A stretch of 64,000 bases of DNA from a virus. The notes below the pieces were generated by a model. That model was not told the origin of the DNA, did not search any database, and saw only the letters and a list, made by a program, of their open reading frames with translations. The translations under genes were made by a program, and so were the position numbers. Location: positions 1-64,000 of the IMG/VR virus record IMGVR_UViG_3300005519_000001. One strand, 5' to 3'. Of this stretch, positions 25,185-37,142 are shown one piece after another (the first letter of the stretch is position 1; each line of letters begins with the position of its first letter).

Positions 25185-26132
25185 CTAGGTGTTGATAGAA
25201 GAGAAGCCCGCCGAGAGAATCAGTCGGCGCGCGATCGCATCGGAGGTTGTCTGGAAATACCAGGCGTCGATGTCGAGCGTCTTTTTCATCGCAATGACGG
25301 TCAACTCCGACTGTGTGCGCTTGGCATCCTTCAGAACCGGCGAATTGCCGAATCCGAAGTTGTCGGTGTTCAACGAATAATCGATCAGCGATGCATAGAA
25401 CTGGATGGCCTGCTGGTTAGTCAGGCCGTAGAGGGTCAACCGGACGCGATCTTTGGCGAGCTGTGAACTCGGCATGTCATGCAGCGGTGATGCCCCGGAA
25501 TTTGGAACAGTCGTGCCCGGCCACACGTAGATCGGGAATGACGGCGCCTCGGTCTGATCGGGTTCAACATGTGCCACCACGTAAGGGGGCACAACGTTCG
25601 CTGGCACAAGGTACGACGCATAGACCGGCAGCGTCGGCGTGCTTTGCGCGAGCCAGATCGGCAGGCTGTTAGAAACGATCGGGCCTGTCGGCAGATCAGC
25701 CGCGCTGTCAATCAGCTGCGATGTGAGCGCTGGATAAACCGCGTTCCCAACGTAGTGATAGAGGTTCGCCTGCTTGTAGAACGCTCCTCGAGCATTGAAC
25801 GAGAAACGTATTCCGTCGATGATGCCGACAAACAGATCGGTAGGCGCTGCCGTGTTGAATACGTCGATCTGGCTTAGCGCGGTGAAGATGATCCGGTTGA
25901 CATCAATCGTTTCGTCTTCGTTTTGCTGCTGATCGGTCACAAGGTGCAGAGACCCTTGGACCGTTTGAGTGACACCAGTGTTCACCCAGAAGACGTAGCC
26001 GTCAGCCGGGAGAATTGACTGGCTGTATTTCGTGAACGTGACCGTCTGGCTTTGCGAGATCTGATCAACACCGGCCGCCAGCGTGCTCGCCAACTGGCTT
26101 TGTGACCCTAGCGATTCGGCGATAGATGGCAT
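25185..26132 (-). CDS. structural protein, head-tail/tail region
   Basis: A 315-residue protein between the neck genes and the sheath. It contains a Tyr/Pro-rich middle (VYASYLVPANVVPPYVVAHV) and a C-terminal helical segment (TQSELTVIAMKKTLDIDAW). No family is recognised. It shares one base with the upstream stop (TAATG), so the two are coupled. It is probably a virion protein. Confidence 0.65.
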   Translation of the reverse strand: MPSIAESLGSQSQLASTLAAGVDQISQSQTVTFTKYSQSILPADGYVFWVNTGVTQTVQGSLHLVTDQQQNEDETIDVNRIIFTALSQIDVFNTAAPTDLFVGIIDGIRFSFNARGAFYKQANLYHYVGNAVYPALTSQLIDSAADLPTGPIVSNSLPIWLAQSTPTLPVYASYLVPANVVPPYVVAHVEPDQTEAPSFPIYVWPGTTVPNSGASPLHDMPSSQLAKDRVRLTLYGLTNQQAIQFYASLIDYSLNTDNFGFGNSPVLKDAKRTQSELTVIAMKKTLDIDAWYFQTTSDAIARRLILSAGFSSINT

Positions 26133-26683
26133 TAATCAAACCACGCGATGAGCGTTGACCAGTAGAGTGACGTGTCGATGAACGAGGGGCGCCGGGGATT
26201 GCCCTTGGCATAGGGATGCTTCAGACGGTGATTCACGCCATTCATTGCGGCCTGCGTCGGAACGGCCTCAATGCCCATGTGCTCGATCTCCTGCAACGAG
26301 ATGAAGCTTTTCATCATCGTCGTGATGGATGACTCAGCGCCGGCGAGTGGATTCCCGGAAGGGTGGCCGCCCATCATCATGGTTTCGAGTTGCCCAGCGA
26401 TCGAGTCTTCCAGTGCTTTGGTGATATCGGGGAGGCGAGCGAACGCGAAGGTATCCAGCACGCCGTACTTTTCTTCGAGGATCTCGGCGACCTCGCCGGT
26501 TGTCTTCGTGGCCGCGCTCTTCTTGCCTTTCTTTCCCTTCGATCCGCCGTCTACGTACGGAACGTCAATCACGCCCAGATGCAACGTGATGCGTCCTGGC
26601 GGCGCAGTCGTGGTGCCGACGTGAACGGGGGAATAGCTTCCGCCGCCTTCCGCCATCGGAACGCCGAAGTCTTTTGCCGCCAT
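26132..26683 (-). CDS. neck/tail completion candidate
   Basis: A 183-residue protein with a Lys-rich loop (KGKKGKKSAATK) near residue 50 and a C-terminus of RRPSFIDTSLYWSTLIAWF. Gene order (after the connector, before sheath) suggests a tail-completion or neck protein. No motif allows a firmer name. Confidence 0.62.
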   Translation of the reverse strand: MAAKDFGVPMAEGGGSYSPVHVGTTTAPPGRITLHLGVIDVPYVDGGSKGKKGKKSAATKTTGEVAEILEEKYGVLDTFAFARLPDITKALEDSIAGQLETMMMGGHPSGNPLAGAESSITTMMKSFISLQEIEHMGIEAVPTQAAMNGVNHRLKHPYAKGNPRRPSFIDTSLYWSTLIAWFD

Positions 26684-26691
26684 GATTTGCC

Positions 26692-27195
26692 TTAGCTAAT
26701 GCCCCAGATGTTTCCGAGGTCCTGCTGCATGCTCAACCACTGGCGCCCATACGGGTCCTTCAGTGACTGCAACTGGCCGAGCGTGAGGCCCTTCAGAAAG
26801 TCGGGCGACAGCAGGGAATCGGACGTTCCTTGGTCCGCAGCGGAATTTACGACACCCGGCGTGAAGCTCGTTAGCTTCATGCTCGAGCGCGCGTCAGCGA
26901 AGAAAGTCTGACCAGATTGGTCCGGACACCAGTTCAGCAGGAACGATGTCGCAAGGCAATAGACCCCGAAGCAGTAGTAGTCCTGCCCGATGGCATACAG
27001 CACTCGCAGCGTCTGTTCCTCTGCATAGCTGAGAGCCCACGTGATGTAAGGGCTGTTCGACGGTAACGCGGCAGTCGGAACGCCGGCCACCGTCGTCAGG
27101 AAGGTGTACAGGTCAGTCGCATTGGGAGCCGGCTGCGTTTGCCACGGGGCGAGCACGCCCATGCCGGGAAGCGGAGGAAAGCAGGGCGTGCACAT
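26692..27195 (-). CDS. head-tail connector candidate
   Basis: A 167-residue protein with a helical core (YITWALSYAEEQTLRVLYAI, YCLATSFLLNWCPDQ) like small head-tail connectors. GAGG precedes the ATG. It is located after the major capsid and before the neck candidate, where connectors usually sit. Confidence 0.6.
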   Translation of the reverse strand: MCTPCFPPLPGMGVLAPWQTQPAPNATDLYTFLTTVAGVPTAALPSNSPYITWALSYAEEQTLRVLYAIGQDYYCFGVYCLATSFLLNWCPDQSGQTFFADARSSMKLTSFTPGVVNSAADQGTSDSLLSPDFLKGLTLGQLQSLKDPYGRQWLSMQQDLGNIWGIS

Positions 27196-27203
27196 ATTGC
27201 CTC

Positions 27204-27716
27204 TTAGGTGCGGCGGCGACCGCGACGACGCTCGGATTGTTGCGGCTTCTCGTCGCCGACTGTGATGACTTCGTGGACCTGCGACTCGACGCCTTTCTGA
27301 TCCACCTCTTCGATCTCAACCTCGAACGACGCGATCTTTGAGTCGGTTTCCTGAGCGGCCCGGCGCATCAGATCGTCCGACGATGCGGCGGCTTCCTTGC
27401 GGCGCTCGGCGGCTTCGTCGTACAGGACGTCCTCGTTGTTCGTCATCGTGTTGTACAGACGGTCCAGCGGGATCGGCGTGTCGAACTGATAGCACTGGCC
27501 GACGAATCCCTTGGCGCGATCGATTTCCGACACCGGCAACATGCCGTACATCTTGTGCTGGTTCACGATGCTTTCGTGATCTGCCCGTGATCCTTCGGGA
27601 TAGATGCTCTTCTGTTGTCCCGGCGGGATCTCGACGAAGATCGGGCGCTGCGTGCGCTCAGTCCAGAAGTGCAACTGGAAGTTGTGTTTGGTGAGATTTG
27701 CGACGAATAACGGCAT
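27204..27716 (-). CDS. hypothetical head-region protein
   Basis: A 170-residue charged protein. The N-terminal half is compact (FQLHFWTERTQRPIFVEIPP), while the C-terminal half is a Glu/Arg-rich helix ending in RRRGRRRT. It follows the major capsid gene. A basic C-terminal tail could contact DNA. The function is unknown. Confidence 0.65.
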   Translation of the reverse strand: MPLFVANLTKHNFQLHFWTERTQRPIFVEIPPGQQKSIYPEGSRADHESIVNQHKMYGMLPVSEIDRAKGFVGQCYQFDTPIPLDRLYNTMTNNEDVLYDEAAERRKEAAASSDDLMRRAAQETDSKIASFEVEIEEVDQKGVESQVHEVITVGDEKPQQSERRRGRRRT

Positions 27717-27748
27717 GATATTCCCTGTTAGTTAGTCCCTGTAATGGT

Positions 27749-27804
27749 GCCCGCGGAAGCACGACAGGGGGCGTGCGTGTCAGTTGCGCAACCTATCCGC
27801 GGGC
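27749..27804 (-). other. three-way-junction RNA element after the major capsid gene
   Basis: Outer arms GCCCGCGG and CCGCGGGC (8 bp, perfect) enclose GTT-GCGC-AAC and GCACG/CGTGC hairpins. It begins 7 nt after the capsid stop codon and has no T-run. The layout is the same as that of the element after the tail tube gene. Confidence 0.6.
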
Positions 27805-27811
27805 TGACCGT

Positions 27812-28831
27812 TTAGAAGCCGGCGCTGACGAGCGTGATGGCTTCGGGGCGCGGCGCCCAGCCCGACGTCGAACGCAGTTCCGACACAACGTCAACGGCAC
27901 CAGCAGGAAGCGGTGCGATGATTTCAGTCGGAGCGGCGCGGTCGACGAGCTGGAGCGAGCATGCGTCGAGACCCGGCGTCAGTTCGGCAAACACGTTCGT
28001 GTTGATCTTGTTCACGCGGTTCTTCTTCACCTCCGGCATGGAGATGATGATCAGGTCGGTGCCGCCTGCGCCCTTGCCGATGAGCGTGTCATCGCAGGTC
28101 CAGGTGATCTCATCCTTGTTCCAGCCAGCGACGTCGTCCACGAGACCGCGGATCGACTTCGAGCCCGCGCCTTCACGCTGGAATTGCGTGAGCTGGACGA
28201 TGCCGTAGTAGCTGATCGCCTGCATGATGCGCTGGGTCGTCAGCACCGTGAAACGGGCCGGGACGCCAACCGTCATCGTGCGCGTCTTGATCGCAGCGAT
28301 CTGCTGTGCGAGGAAGAACGCCAGCGCGCCGTTGTCGTACGTCGAGATGGTCGTGTTGCCATTCGGGTCGGCCGGCAGGTTCAGTGCCGTGGCGCCGTTC
28401 GCGTTCAGCAGGCCTTCGCCGTTCGCCGGGTTTGCGCCGTACAGCAGCAGGTTCCGTTGTTGCTGGAACGTGCCCTGACGCATTGCCAGGCGATGGGCTT
28501 CCACGGTCGATGCGCCAACGCGGCCGAGAGCAGCCGTGTCGTGATGATCGTATTCAGCGCGCGAACGGATCATGTACGTCGGCGTGCTGATTTCGTTGTA
28601 CACGACCGTGCACGACGGCAGCGCATTGGCCACGAACTGGCCGGTCTGCACTTGCGTGCGGACGTCGAGGCGCTTGATGTAGACGGCTAGGTCGCCCTCA
28701 CCGAGACGCACGAGCGGGTCGCCAGTTGCGATCGTGTCGAACGCGCCCGATGCCTGTTGATACTGCAGGAGAAGTTCGGGAACCACGTACGACGGGTTGA
28801 CCCGGATTTGTGCCGGTACGATATTGGCCAT
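27812..28831 (-). CDS. major capsid protein (DUF2184 family)
   Basis: A 339-residue protein with the DUF2184-like pattern (YIKRLDVRTQVQTGQFVANA, DHHDTAALGRVGASTVEAHR, RMTVGVPARF-like segment near residue 185). The family forms HK97-fold capsids in many phages. The gene follows the decoration gene and is followed by a structured RNA element, as might be expected for a very abundant mRNA. Confidence 0.85.
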   Translation of the reverse strand: MANIVPAQIRVNPSYVVPELLLQYQQASGAFDTIATGDPLVRLGEGDLAVYIKRLDVRTQVQTGQFVANALPSCTVVYNEISTPTYMIRSRAEYDHHDTAALGRVGASTVEAHRLAMRQGTFQQQRNLLLYGANPANGEGLLNANGATALNLPADPNGNTTISTYDNGALAFFLAQQIAAIKTRTMTVGVPARFTVLTTQRIMQAISYYGIVQLTQFQREGAGSKSIRGLVDDVAGWNKDEITWTCDDTLIGKGAGGTDLIIISMPEVKKNRVNKINTNVFAELTPGLDACSLQLVDRAAPTEIIAPLPAGAVDVVSELRSTSGWAPRPEAITLVSAGF

Positions 28832-28840
28832 GTTCTGTCC

Positions 28841-29725
28841 TTAGATCTGGATAAGGGCCGCGTAACCTTGACGATTCCAGGTAGCTGCGCCGGTGGTTGC
28901 GTTGTAGGAGACGGTCATGCTGTTGCCAGCGCTGATGTCCAGGATCTTGACGGGGAGGGCGCCCGTGCCGTAGTTCAGAACGATCGTGCCCGCCAGAGCG
29001 CCCGTCGCGATCGCGCCCGATGCGGCCGTGATCTGAATCGAGAAATGCTGGTTGTCGGTGAATGCCGACACGGTCTGGTTGCCGTTCACGAGCGCTGCGC
29101 CCGTGCTGGTCACGCCGCTGATGTTGATGAGGTCGCCCACACCAGCCACCGGCGAAGCCGCAGCCATCACGATGGCGATCGTGTAGACGCCATTGGCATA
29201 CGACGAAGTTGCCGACGTGACCGAGTAGGTCGCCGTGGCTGCGTCATACGGTTGCAGAACCTGGTTGTTGAAGTCCCACGACACCTGGCTGGTGATGAGG
29301 CTGCCGTCCAGCGATACGAGCGACGGGTCCATTGCGACCGGAATTGCGATGCCCGAACCGAGACGGAAAAACGGCACCGTCATGCCTGCAGCGCCAGCTG
29401 TCGGAACCGGGCTCGACGGCGAGCCAACCCATGCGTATGCGTTGTTGAACACCGTGAAGCCGGTGATGTTCGCAACGGCCGATGCTTCCACAATCGTGCC
29501 GCCCAGCGTGCGGTCGTAACCCGATGCCGGAGCGATGCTTTCCGAGATGGCCATGCCGCCCCAGATGGGACGCGTCGCGCTTGCCGACACCGTGCCGACT
29601 GCGAGCGAGTAGCGCGTGGCCGGAGCGTCCTGATAGACGCCCTGAACGTAACCAGCGCTTTGTACCGAGAACGAACCTTGAGCATTCGTAGTCGCGTACG
29701 GGTAGAAAGGCGTATTGAGTGCCAT
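28841..29725 (-). CDS. head decoration/cement candidate with inserted module
   Basis: A 294-residue beta-rich protein upstream of the major capsid gene. Residues of about 165-255 (INISGVTSTGAALVNGNQTV) resemble the inserted modules of the J-like and sheath proteins. The N-terminus (MALNTPFYPYATTNAQG) is typical of virion proteins near DUF2184 capsids. A cement role is inferred. Confidence 0.65.
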   Translation of the reverse strand: MALNTPFYPYATTNAQGSFSVQSAGYVQGVYQDAPATRYSLAVGTVSASATRPIWGGMAISESIAPASGYDRTLGGTIVEASAVANITGFTVFNNAYAWVGSPSSPVPTAGAAGMTVPFFRLGSGIAIPVAMDPSLVSLDGSLITSQVSWDFNNQVLQPYDAATATYSVTSATSSYANGVYTIAIVMAAASPVAGVGDLINISGVTSTGAALVNGNQTVSAFTDNQHFSIQITAASGAIATGALAGTIVLNYGTGALPVKILDISAGNSMTVSYNATTGAATWNRQGYAALIQI

Positions 29726-29744
29726 GTTTTCCTATCCTGAAATG

Positions 29745-29769
29745 AAAAAAGCCCGCTCAGTGGCGGGCC
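29745..29769 (-). terminator. intrinsic terminator between the scaffold fusion and decoration genes
   Basis: GCCCGC (29752-29757) pairs with GCGGGC (29764-29769) around TCAGTG. AAAAAA at about 29746-29751 gives the T-run on the - strand. Confidence 0.8.
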
Positions 29770-29790
29770 TCGTGTTGGCGACTACTGCGG

Positions 29791-32547
<2,757 letters not shown>

Positions 32548-32548
<1 letters not shown>

Positions 32549-33963
32549 CAGGAGCGGCCAGAGAATGGAGGCGGGGCTTCGGGGTTTTCCGGAGGCGTGG
32601 GCGGCACGTAGCTCCTCAGATCATCGTAATCAAGCTCCAGCGGATTCGAGAACAGGTGCTTCGACTCGTTGATGTTGCTGGCCGCCCATTCGATCAACCG
32701 GGCCTTGTTGTCCGGATCGAGAGTGGGTAGAAGCACTTCGATCGCCGCGATGATGCTTTTCAGCTTGATGTCATCGACTTCGACCAGCTTCGATTCCGGC
32801 TCAACGAGGAGAGAAGGCCACTCAGCCTCGAAAGCATTCGCCCAGTCGTAGAACGCCTTTTGATACGGGACGTTCTTGTATTCCGGAACTTCTGCCTGGA
32901 TCGTCTTGTAGAACTCTTCGGTCCACGCGAGCCGCATCACAATCCGATCGAAGAACGTGAAGATCGGTTTGACCGTCTGCTGCTCGTGCTCGATGTATCG
33001 AACGATGTCTTTGGCGTCTTCTGTGCCTTCACCAAAGCCTTCCGCGTATGACTCGGAGTTGAGTAGTTTGGCTGGCTGCGGGACAGCAGCTGCGATGTTC
33101 TCGAGGATGTTTTTACGAGCCGTGGTCAGCGCGCCGTCAGCGTTCAGCAGATTGAGCGTCTCAATGCCTTCGTCGGGCATGATGTTGATGACGTTGTTGG
33201 TCTGCGCTTCCTTGACGACGTTTCGCTTGATGCCTTGAAATACAGCCATCGCCCGGTCAGCGATCGACCCGGCCTGTTTCATCTTGGCCACGATGACGCC
33301 AACCTTGCGGCTGACCATGTCGTCGGCCACCATCGTTTGCACGAACGACTTCAGCGGGAAAAGGGCGCGCTGATAGACCGAGCGGCCGGTGTAGCCGTAA
33401 GCCGAGTTCGTGTATTCGATGTAGAGCGGGTCTTCGTTGAAAAAGACAAGCGACCGGGACGGGTGATATGTCTGGCCGGCGGCTGTTATGATCGTCGGCT
33501 TCTGAAAGTCCGGCGCGTTAGGGTCCTGATTCAGCACCAGCGACCCGGCAGTGTTCAGCGGGTCCAGCGCATTGAAGTACAGATCCTTCTTCGCGAGGTC
33601 TTCTGGTTTGATTAGCGTGTTGGTATCAACGCCTTTAGCGCCAAAGACCAGAGCCGCGGCGCCATAGATTTTAGCGAGGCGCCACGTGTTGGCGATGTAC
33701 TTGTTCGCGCCGATCTCATCCCACTTGCGCTCGAAAGCCTCACGAATCCTTTCCTCCGGGCTGTTCGGAATCGAGATCGTTCGCTTCTGGCTCATCGCCA
33801 GTTTGATCGGCTGATCCACGATCTTCGAGCCCAGCGGATGGAACGCGTAAATCGTCTTGCACAGCTGGTACGACGGCTCAGCACCTGGAATGATGTCATC
33901 CGCCATGAGCAGATCACTCAGGCTCGATGAGAGCGTCGACCCTGTGATGTTGATTTCTGCCAT
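32548..33963 (-). CDS. portal protein (DUF1073 family)
   Basis: A 471-residue protein with DUF1073-type features: YAFHPLGSKIVDQPIKLAM near residue 40, WRLAKIYGAAALVFGAKG, NSESYAEGFGEGTEDAKD, and a C-terminal region rich in Pro. It forms the DNA-translocating ring with the terminase. The upstream gene is the large terminase and the downstream gene is the minor head protein, the standard packaging order. Confidence 0.88.
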
Positions 33964-33976
33964 GTGGTTTTGTCAG

Positions 33977-35521
33977 TTACAGGCCGTCAGAATCTCCTAG
34001 GCCAATTGCGATGCCGTAGACGCCCGTGTCGTACAGGTCGTCCGCCTGGTTGGGAATGCCCAGCCGATAGCCAAAGAACTGGCTAAGGAAGTGGTTTTGC
34101 GCTCGCCCTTTGTATTCAACAATCTTGTTGTAGGCGTGTTCGCTAATCTTCACGTCGCCGTGATGGACAAAGTCGGACACGCCGGTACCGCGCGCATCCT
34201 TGCTCATTGAGGTCAACTTGCTGTCGATCGCCTGAGCCGGCCAATTGCTACGAGCCGCCCGCTGGAGCAGGGTGATACCGCTGCCCTTGTCCTCAACGAA
34301 GCTGCCTGCGCTTCCCATGCGAGCCCCACAGAGCCGCGCGAGTTCTTCAACGCGAGACATGACGTTAGGGAACCACTCAGCGATCAGGTCACTCTCGATC
34401 TGGGTGATGTCCCAGTCCAGAATGATCAACTTGTGCCCGATGTGACGATTGCGCGCGAAATACGTCACGCCCGTCCCGTCGTTCTTATCGCCCGGCTTGA
34501 GCGCCGAATCGAGGATGGCGAACACATAGTCGCAGCGTTGTGGCCATGGCACTGGTGCGCCGTCTACCAGAACGTTCTCGACCTTGAATAGCGTGCCTTC
34601 GAGCGGACGCGGCAACTGCTGATAGAGCGATGCCCATGTGCGAACGTTGTTCTGAAACTGTGACCAGTGCTTTTCCGTGAACCATTGCGGCCACAGATAC
34701 TCGCCAATCTTCCGGCCAAGCGGATCGTTCTGAACCTCGCATCGCGCCTGCAGACAGACGACTTCCCAGACGTTGCCGTCGCGGCACATGATCGGGCCGC
34801 TTTCTCCCTTCCAGTCTTCGGGAAGGATGCGGCCGGCGAGGTCATCTTCGTGCCAGCGAGTCTGGATGATGACGACCCATCCACCGGGAATCAGGCGGGT
34901 CTTCAGGTCGTCGTTATATGCGTCCCACGTCTTGTCGCGGATCGTTGGCGAATCAGCCTGCTCGCGGCCTTTCACCGGGTCATCAATGATGATGCCGTTG
35001 GCGCGATTGCCCGTTACACCACCGAGAATACCGGTGGCAATGTATTCGCTGCCGTTCGTCAGGGAGAACTCTTGTGCGGCCGACGATTCGGTCGTCAACT
35101 CACAATTGAAGATGCCCTTGAACCGTTTCTGCTTGATGATCGAGCGCGTACGCCGACCCATCTTGCGCGCGAGATCATCGCCATAGCTGGCGAGAATGAC
35201 CTTGCGATTCTTCTCCGCGCCGAGATAGCGCGAGGGGAACACAACCGATGCGTAGGTGCTCTTCGCGCTGCCCGGCGGCATGAAGAACATGGCCCGACCG
35301 TGAGGCGTCTTGCTGACACGCTCCATCGTCTCGAGGATGAGCCGATGATGCTGCGCCATCGTGGTTTCGATGGGCTCGAAGAACTCCGTGTCCGGATCTT
35401 CGCCGGCGGGTTTGCCGGGAATCTCGATCGCCTGAGCGTAGGAAAGTACGTCTTCTCTAGCCCTTCGGCGAATCCACAGCTCTTGCGCCGCTTGCTCCAA
35501 TGTAGGCGGCGAGTTCGTCAT
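33977..35521 (-). CDS. terL: terminase large subunit
   Basis: A 514-residue protein. The ATPase domain has Walker A PPGSAKST (82-89) and Walker B GIIIDDP (Asp pair at 180-181), followed by the coupling segment WVVIIQTRWHEDDLAGR. The nuclease domain begins near YVFAILDSALKPG. It cuts and packages phage DNA. The first 65 nt lie inside the end of the small terminase gene, so the two are translationally coupled. Confidence 0.93.
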   Translation of the reverse strand: MTNSPPTLEQAAQELWIRRRAREDVLSYAQAIEIPGKPAGEDPDTEFFEPIETTMAQHHRLILETMERVSKTPHGRAMFFMPPGSAKSTYASVVFPSRYLGAEKNRKVILASYGDDLARKMGRRTRSIIKQKRFKGIFNCELTTESSAAQEFSLTNGSEYIATGILGGVTGNRANGIIIDDPVKGREQADSPTIRDKTWDAYNDDLKTRLIPGGWVVIIQTRWHEDDLAGRILPEDWKGESGPIMCRDGNVWEVVCLQARCEVQNDPLGRKIGEYLWPQWFTEKHWSQFQNNVRTWASLYQQLPRPLEGTLFKVENVLVDGAPVPWPQRCDYVFAILDSALKPGDKNDGTGVTYFARNRHIGHKLIILDWDITQIESDLIAEWFPNVMSRVEELARLCGARMGSAGSFVEDKGSGITLLQRAARSNWPAQAIDSKLTSMSKDARGTGVSDFVHHGDVKISEHAYNKIVEYKGRAQNHFLSQFFGYRLGIPNQADDLYDTGVYGIAIGLGDSDGL

Positions 35522-35954
35522 CCGTCATTTCCTGGGCGCTCTTGGTTGGAATCAGTGGAGCGCCATCCTTGCCGGTCATCTCTCGACGGTTGGTGAATGT
35601 GCCGCCTGATTCCTTGGCAGCCTGTTCAAGCAGTTGAGCGGCGAGGGCGGCATTCCCGCGGCTCGCGGCATTTTGGTAAAGGCGATCGAGGGCACGCAGC
35701 CGGAAGTTCTGGTTGGCAATCGGAATAGATGCCTGGTCTTCAAGGAAAGCCTTCCGCGTCGCGTCGAAAATCTCGCGCCACTTCTTGGACAGACTGCGCC
35801 CTGCAAACTTGGTCGGGTCATACGCTGCGACCTGCATCCGTTCAATCGCGATGCCGTATTCCTCTTTTACTGCGTTCGCCACCTGCGTCGGAGTGTCAAA
35901 GCACGCCAACGCTTGTACGACGAACGCTTTCACGTCGTCGGTGAGCGTTGCCAT
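35457..35954 (-). CDS. terminase small subunit (DUF2280-like)
   Basis: A 165-residue protein. The N-terminal HTH-like part (VVQALACFDTPTQVANAVKE) and the motif KKWREIFDATRKAFLED fit the DUF2280 small-terminase family, which binds the packaging site. It is upstream of and overlaps terL. No Shine-Dalgarno is evident at its ATG. Confidence 0.8.
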   Translation of the reverse strand: MATLTDDVKAFVVQALACFDTPTQVANAVKEEYGIAIERMQVAAYDPTKFAGRSLSKKWREIFDATRKAFLEDQASIPIANQNFRLRALDRLYQNAASRGNAALAAQLLEQAAKESGGTFTNRREMTGKDGAPLIPTKSAQEMTDDELAAYIGASGARAVDSPKG

Positions 35955-35985
35955 GTTTGATATATCTGTAGTGGTACTGTACTGG

Positions 35986-36642
35986 TTATGCCGCTCTTAA
36001 CAGGCACGTCCCGCAAGCCTGCGCGATGTTGAGTGCGCCGACCTCGGGAGCCTTGTTCGCCGCGGCAATCAGCTTGGCTGTCTCGCCTGCTCCAATGCCG
36101 TACCGGCGCACGATGCCGACGAACTCTTCAACGTCGTGGCTGCGGATCCCAAGCTTTGGCAATCCGTCTTTGGTAAACGCCGGCGCACCGAACTCGTCGG
36201 CTTTCTGCGCTATGTGATAAAGCTCGTGCTCGATTAGCGCACACCATTCGACGTCCGAGCATTCATTCGCGTACATGGCGTCAAGTGTGATGAGGTAGGT
36301 CGGGACGCGCCCGAACCACTCATGCATCTGCTGCTCTTGGCGACCTTTCTGCCAGGCGCCGCAGCGAAACGTCACTTCCTCACACTGGCCAACGACTCTG
36401 CGCATCTGCCGGCTGTTCTCTTGCGCGGCCCAGAGGAATTCAACGTCGGCGTCCTTGAGATGCTGGTGATCGACGTTATAGAGCGGTGAACTCTCGCTGT
36501 GCAGCGTCTTCGATACCCACTCGGCCACGCCCTCGGCTGGCATGAAACGACGAAACCAACTCCCCGCATCAAACAGCGAAGAGGGAGGCCGTGGGCGTTG
36601 TGCGAAAGGCTCTAACTCAACTTTAGGTTTGCGCGTTGCCAT
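35986..36642 (-). CDS. putative phage metallopeptidase (HELYH)
   Basis: A 218-residue protein with IEHELYHIAQ around residue 138, a zinc-binding HExxH motif, and a downstream FVGIVRRYG helix. It matches the family annotated as putative phage metallopeptidase, which usually lies next to terminase genes. GGAAG precedes the ATG. The substrate is unknown. Confidence 0.75.
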   Translation of the reverse strand: MATRKPKVELEPFAQRPRPPSSLFDAGSWFRRFMPAEGVAEWVSKTLHSESSPLYNVDHQHLKDADVEFLWAAQENSRQMRRVVGQCEEVTFRCGAWQKGRQEQQMHEWFGRVPTYLITLDAMYANECSDVEWCALIEHELYHIAQKADEFGAPAFTKDGLPKLGIRSHDVEEFVGIVRRYGIGAGETAKLIAAANKAPEVGALNIAQACGTCLLRAA

Positions 36643-36680
36643 TCATTTCTTCCAGGGGCGCGCCTCATGAGAAGAATTCT

Positions 36681-37040
36681 CTAATTCACGCGCCAAACCG
36701 GAATAGCGCCACCGGCCTTGTTCTGTGCGTTGGGGTAGGTCGCTGCATGCGCAGGCAAACTCGTTGCGTCCCATATCGGGATCGCTCCGCCGTTCTGGCC
36801 TTGGTCGCTCGGAAACGGACCATTGCCCGCAGGAGCACTTACCACTCGAACGGGAATCGCGCCCGCAGCCTTCGATTGATCGTTCGGCCACTGCCCTGAT
36901 CCGGGCTGCGCGACGAACACGACCGGGATTGCGCCGTTCGCCTTGCTTTGGACGCTGGGCCACGGTCCGCTGTTCGGTTGCGAGACCAGATAGACGGGAA
37001 TCGCCCCTGCTGCCTGATTTTGCGAGTTAGGGTAGGTCAT
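36681..37040 (-). CDS. GAIPV-repeat protein
   Basis: A 119-residue protein built from five units of 24-26 residues, each with Q(S/N)KA-type residues followed by GAIP(V/I). Variable Pro/Gly/Ser linkers lie between. The ATG at 37040 is preferred over an upstream frame extension to 37061. It lies between the terminase cluster and a + strand moron. The function is unknown; the repeat suggests a multivalent binding or structural protein. Confidence 0.7.
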   Translation of the reverse strand: MTYPNSQNQAAGAIPVYLVSQPNSGPWPSVQSKANGAIPVVFVAQPGSGQWPNDQSKAAGAIPVRVVSAPAGNGPFPSDQGQNGGAIPIWDATSLPAHAATYPNAQNKAGGAIPVWRVN

Positions 37041-37142
37041 CTCAATGTCCCGGCGGCACAATCACGCAAATTTGCTTGCGCCATAATCTTTGCCTTGCGT
37101 CAGGCTGTTCGCCGGACGTCCAAAATTCGAGGAGATCGAGCT

